36,304 bases of DNA, from assembly GCA_947492745.1 (NCBI GenBank), contig CANLOE010000077.1, forward strand, positions 1 through 36,304, in the 5' to 3' direction. The notes beneath the pieces were generated by a model. It did not search any database and had not been told where the DNA came from. It saw nothing but the letters and a program-made list of their open reading frames with translations. Shown piece after piece: positions 34,005-36,304 of this stretch (the first letter of the stretch is position 1; each line of letters starts with the position of its first letter). The DNA is from an uncultured Cyclobacteriaceae bacterium (lineage in GTDB: Bacteria; Bacteroidota; Bacteroidia; Cytophagales; Cyclobacteriaceae). The translations under genes were made by a program, and so were the position numbers.

Positions 34005-36134
34005 ATGCCAGACCTGAGTTCCGCTGAATCTGTACTTAAGCAATATTTCGGATACGATTCCTTTCGTCCCCTACAGGGGGAAATTATTCAATCAGTACTC
34101 GACAAGAAAGATAATCTCGTACTGATGCCAACAGGAGGTGGTAAATCGATTTGTTTCCAAGTACCCGCTTTGGTGCTTCCGGGCATTTGTGTGGTCGTCT
34201 CTCCGCTCATAGCTTTGATGAAAGACCAAGTGGAATCACTGAGGTCAAACGGTATAGAGGCCGCTTATATCAACAGTAGTCAGAGTAATGATGTGCAGTT
34301 GAGTGTAGAGCAACAAGCACTTCAGGGAGAACTGAAATTATTATATGTATCTCCTGAAAAGCTATTGAGCCAACACTTTTTCACTATTATGAAAAACGTA
34401 CCACTCAATTTAATAGCAATAGATGAGGCACATTGTATTTCTGCTTGGGGACATGACTTTAGACCGGAATACACGAAGCTAAACTTTTTGAAAAGCAGTT
34501 TTCCGGAAGTACCTATCATTGCACTTACGGCTACCGCTGATAAAACGACACGAAAGGATATCGTCCAGCAGCTCCAGTTGAAAGCTCCGGAGATATTCGT
34601 GGCTTCTTTTGACCGGCCCAACCTCAGCCTGAACGTCTATCCGGGCAAGGACCGCTTCAAGATCATTCTGCGACTGATACAGTCCAAACCCAATAGCTCG
34701 GGCATTATCTACTGCCTAAGCCGTAAGTCGACCGAAGAGCTTTCGCGTAAACTGAAGGCTGAGGGTATCAGCGCGGCCCATTACCATGCTGCGATGAGTC
34801 CCGACCAGAGAGCTAAAGTACAAGAGGCCTTTATTCGGGATGATATCCCCGTCATCTGTGCCACTATCGCTTTTGGTATGGGTATCGATAAGTCCAATGT
34901 ACGCTGGGTCATCCATTATAATATGCCCAAGAATATGGAGGGATACTATCAGGAGATAGGCCGGGCCGGTAGAGACGGTCTGCCCAGCAATACCCTGCTT
35001 TTCTATAGTTTCAGGGACGTTATGGTGCTACAAGGCTTCGTGGAGGATAGTGAGCAAAAAGAAGTGCAACTGGCCAAACTTCAGCGCATGCAGCACTATG
35101 CAGAAGCACCGACCTGTAGGCGGAGAATACTGTTGAGCTATTTTGGAGAGCAACAGGATGAAGACTGTGGCAATTGTGATGTCTGTAAAAACCCACCAAC
35201 GGTCTTCGATGGTACTGTACTGACCCAGAAGGCTCTATCGGGAATATTGAGAGCAAAAGAACAGGTGGGTTCTACTATGCTGATAGACATACTGCGTGGC
35301 TCCGGTAAGCGTGAGCTGCTGGACAAGGGCTATCATAACCTAAAGACCTATGGAGCGGGCCGTGATGTATCTTGGGTAGACTGGCAACAATACCTACTGC
35401 AAATGCTCAATCAGGGTTTTTTCGAACCTGATTATGAAGAAGGGGGATTGCTCAAGGTGACGGACTCTGGCCGGCAAGTGCTGTTCGAGGGGAAAAAAGT
35501 GGACCTCGTCAAGGTAGAGGAAATAGCGAAAAGGGCCGAAGAGATACAGCAAAAAGCCAAGAGCAAACCCAAAAAGCAAATCGTCAGAGAAGAACTGTTC
35601 GAAAGTTTACGGACATTGCGTTTGGACCTGGCCAAGAAAGCGGATGTTCCTCCTTATGTCATTTTCAATGACAATACCCTCAATGAGATGTGCCTGCATA
35701 AGCCTACCACCGAAGAGGAAATGAAGGACATCTCAGGAGTAGGGGCCCGAAAGTATCAATTGTACGGCCACCTGTTCATTGATGCCATTGTTCGTTTTCT
35801 GAAGAAAAAAAATGAAGAAGGAGAGAAGGTAAGTGGAAGTACTTATAAACTGACCTATGAATATTATAAAGAAGGCCTGAGTGCCGAAGAGATTGCCGAA
35901 AAAAGAAACCTTAGCCCTACGACCATTTATTCTCATTTTGCCAACCTGTATGAAAACGGACAGGATATCGACCTACATCGTTACGTGCCGCAGGATACCT
36001 TGAATTCTATCGAGAAAGCGTTGGAAATCACGGGGGAATCCAAACAATTAAAACCTATCTACGATTACCTCAAAGAGGAAGTGCCCTATCATCAGATCCG
36101 TATGGCCCTGAGTATACTCAAGAAGAGTCAGTAA
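34005..36134 (+). CDS. recQ: ATP-dependent DNA helicase RecQ
   Basis: A 709-residue RecQ helicase. Walker A is TGGGKS (43-48), motif II is DEAH (140-143), motif III is ALTATA, and motif VI is QEIGRAGRDG (316-325). The RQC zinc site uses Cys371, Cys388, Cys391 and Cys394. A winged helix, an HRDC domain (about 525-600) and a C-terminal HTH region (YKEGLSAEEIAEKRNLSPTTIY) follow. It unwinds DNA in recombination and fork repair. The length is typical of Bacteroidota RecQ. TATCTTTA at 33977 resembles a -7 box 21 bp before the ATG. Confidence 0.96.
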   Translation: MPDLSSAESVLKQYFGYDSFRPLQGEIIQSVLDKKDNLVLMPTGGGKSICFQVPALVLPGICVVVSPLIALMKDQVESLRSNGIEAAYINSSQSNDVQLSVEQQALQGELKLLYVSPEKLLSQHFFTIMKNVPLNLIAIDEAHCISAWGHDFRPEYTKLNFLKSSFPEVPIIALTATADKTTRKDIVQQLQLKAPEIFVASFDRPNLSLNVYPGKDRFKIILRLIQSKPNSSGIIYCLSRKSTEELSRKLKAEGISAAHYHAAMSPDQRAKVQEAFIRDDIPVICATIAFGMGIDKSNVRWVIHYNMPKNMEGYYQEIGRAGRDGLPSNTLLFYSFRDVMVLQGFVEDSEQKEVQLAKLQRMQHYAEAPTCRRRILLSYFGEQQDEDCGNCDVCKNPPTVFDGTVLTQKALSGILRAKEQVGSTMLIDILRGSGKRELLDKGYHNLKTYGAGRDVSWVDWQQYLLQMLNQGFFEPDYEEGGLLKVTDSGRQVLFEGKKVDLVKVEEIAKRAEEIQQKAKSKPKKQIVREELFESLRTLRLDLAKKADVPPYVIFNDNTLNEMCLHKPTTEEEMKDISGVGARKYQLYGHLFIDAIVRFLKKKNEEGEKVSGSTYKLTYEYYKEGLSAEEIAEKRNLSPTTIYSHFANLYENGQDIDLHRYVPQDTLNSIEKALEITGESKQLKPIYDYLKEEVPYHQIRMALSILKKSQ

Positions 36135-36233
36135 GAGGCTTTCGTTGAGTGAAAGTAAGGTCTTGGGTTTTTTATGGGTGGACCCTAGCTGTATCAACCA
36201 CTCTTTGGACTGTTTTCTCCAACTTGAGTTTAA

Positions 36234-36304
36234 CCCAAATTGATCGATAGAAATCGTGATGAGCGTATAAATAGCAAAATACCGGCCATTTGGATTCGTT
36301 CGGC
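36234..36304 (+). repeat. Family B element, type 3, cut by window end
   Basis: It begins CCCAAATTGATCGATAG after TTTAA (36229-36233) and continues into the family core at the window edge. It gives the uninterrupted left half of the type 3 sequence that is split at 22604-22932. Confidence 0.85.

Overview
The window looks like chromosomal DNA of a marine member of the Bacteroidota (Flavobacteriia or Cytophagia type). Signs seen in the sequence are TAnnTTTG-type -7 promoter boxes, a type IX secretion C-terminal sorting domain on a GH86 agarase/porphyranase-like enzyme, lipoproteins carrying Calx-beta plus DUF5689-like modules, and a zinc metalloprotease of the DUF5117/DUF4953 kind. No rRNA, tRNA, CRISPR array, phage gene or intact transposase was seen by eye.

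Layout. 0.65-5.05 kb: two tandem paralogous surface lipoproteins. 5.4-6.5 kb: a group III truncated haemoglobin and a TPR protein. 7.4-8.5 kb (minus): a type III polyketide synthase. 9.75-11.95 kb (minus): the GH86 enzyme. 13.2-16.6 kb: a nitrilase-family amidase, a peroxiredoxin-like protein and an M20 amidohydrolase. 17.2-20.4 kb: a SAM methyltransferase, a YafY/WYL regulator with a stand-alone GyrI-like effector-binding protein, and a DUF1801 protein. 21.7-22.2 kb: a YfeS-like protein. 23.2-25.7 kb (minus): the secreted metalloprotease. 26.4-31.4 kb: a molybdenum block (modA-modB-modC, a SAM methyltransferase, moaE, moaD on the minus strand, moaA) that couples molybdate import to molybdopterin synthesis. 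31.6-36.1 kb: a sterol desaturase-family hydroxylase, a truncated gene and recQ.

The most unusual content is between the genes. Three families of short transposase-less inverted-repeat elements (MITE-like) fill most long gaps. Family A is exactly 159 bp in all five full copies, with a 3-bp TAA/TTA target duplication. Family B is 164-167 bp with TTNAA target duplications and three terminal-repeat subtypes. Family C is about 215 bp, starts GAGACTG and is flanked by TA. They are inserted into each other in several directions (B in A, A in B, C in B), so they were active in overlapping periods. Families A and B share a central TAGC-triplet-GCTA hairpin although their ends and targets differ.

The elements touch genes in specific ways. 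Family C supplies the last base of the stop codon of two genes (TA target plus first G of the element gives TAG). A family C copy carries a TTG-N21-TATCTTTG promoter pointing into modABC. A family A end places a TAAGTTTG box just ahead of the nitrilase-family gene. A family B copy lies over the 5' region of the M20 gene, and another truncates a gene near 33.4 kb. Other regulatory candidates are a 31-bp near-perfect palindrome upstream of the sterol desaturase gene, 9-bp inverted repeats before the YafY regulator, an 8-bp dyad before the polyketide synthase, and back-to-back promoters placed so close to the moaD and moaA start codons that both transcripts may be leaderless.
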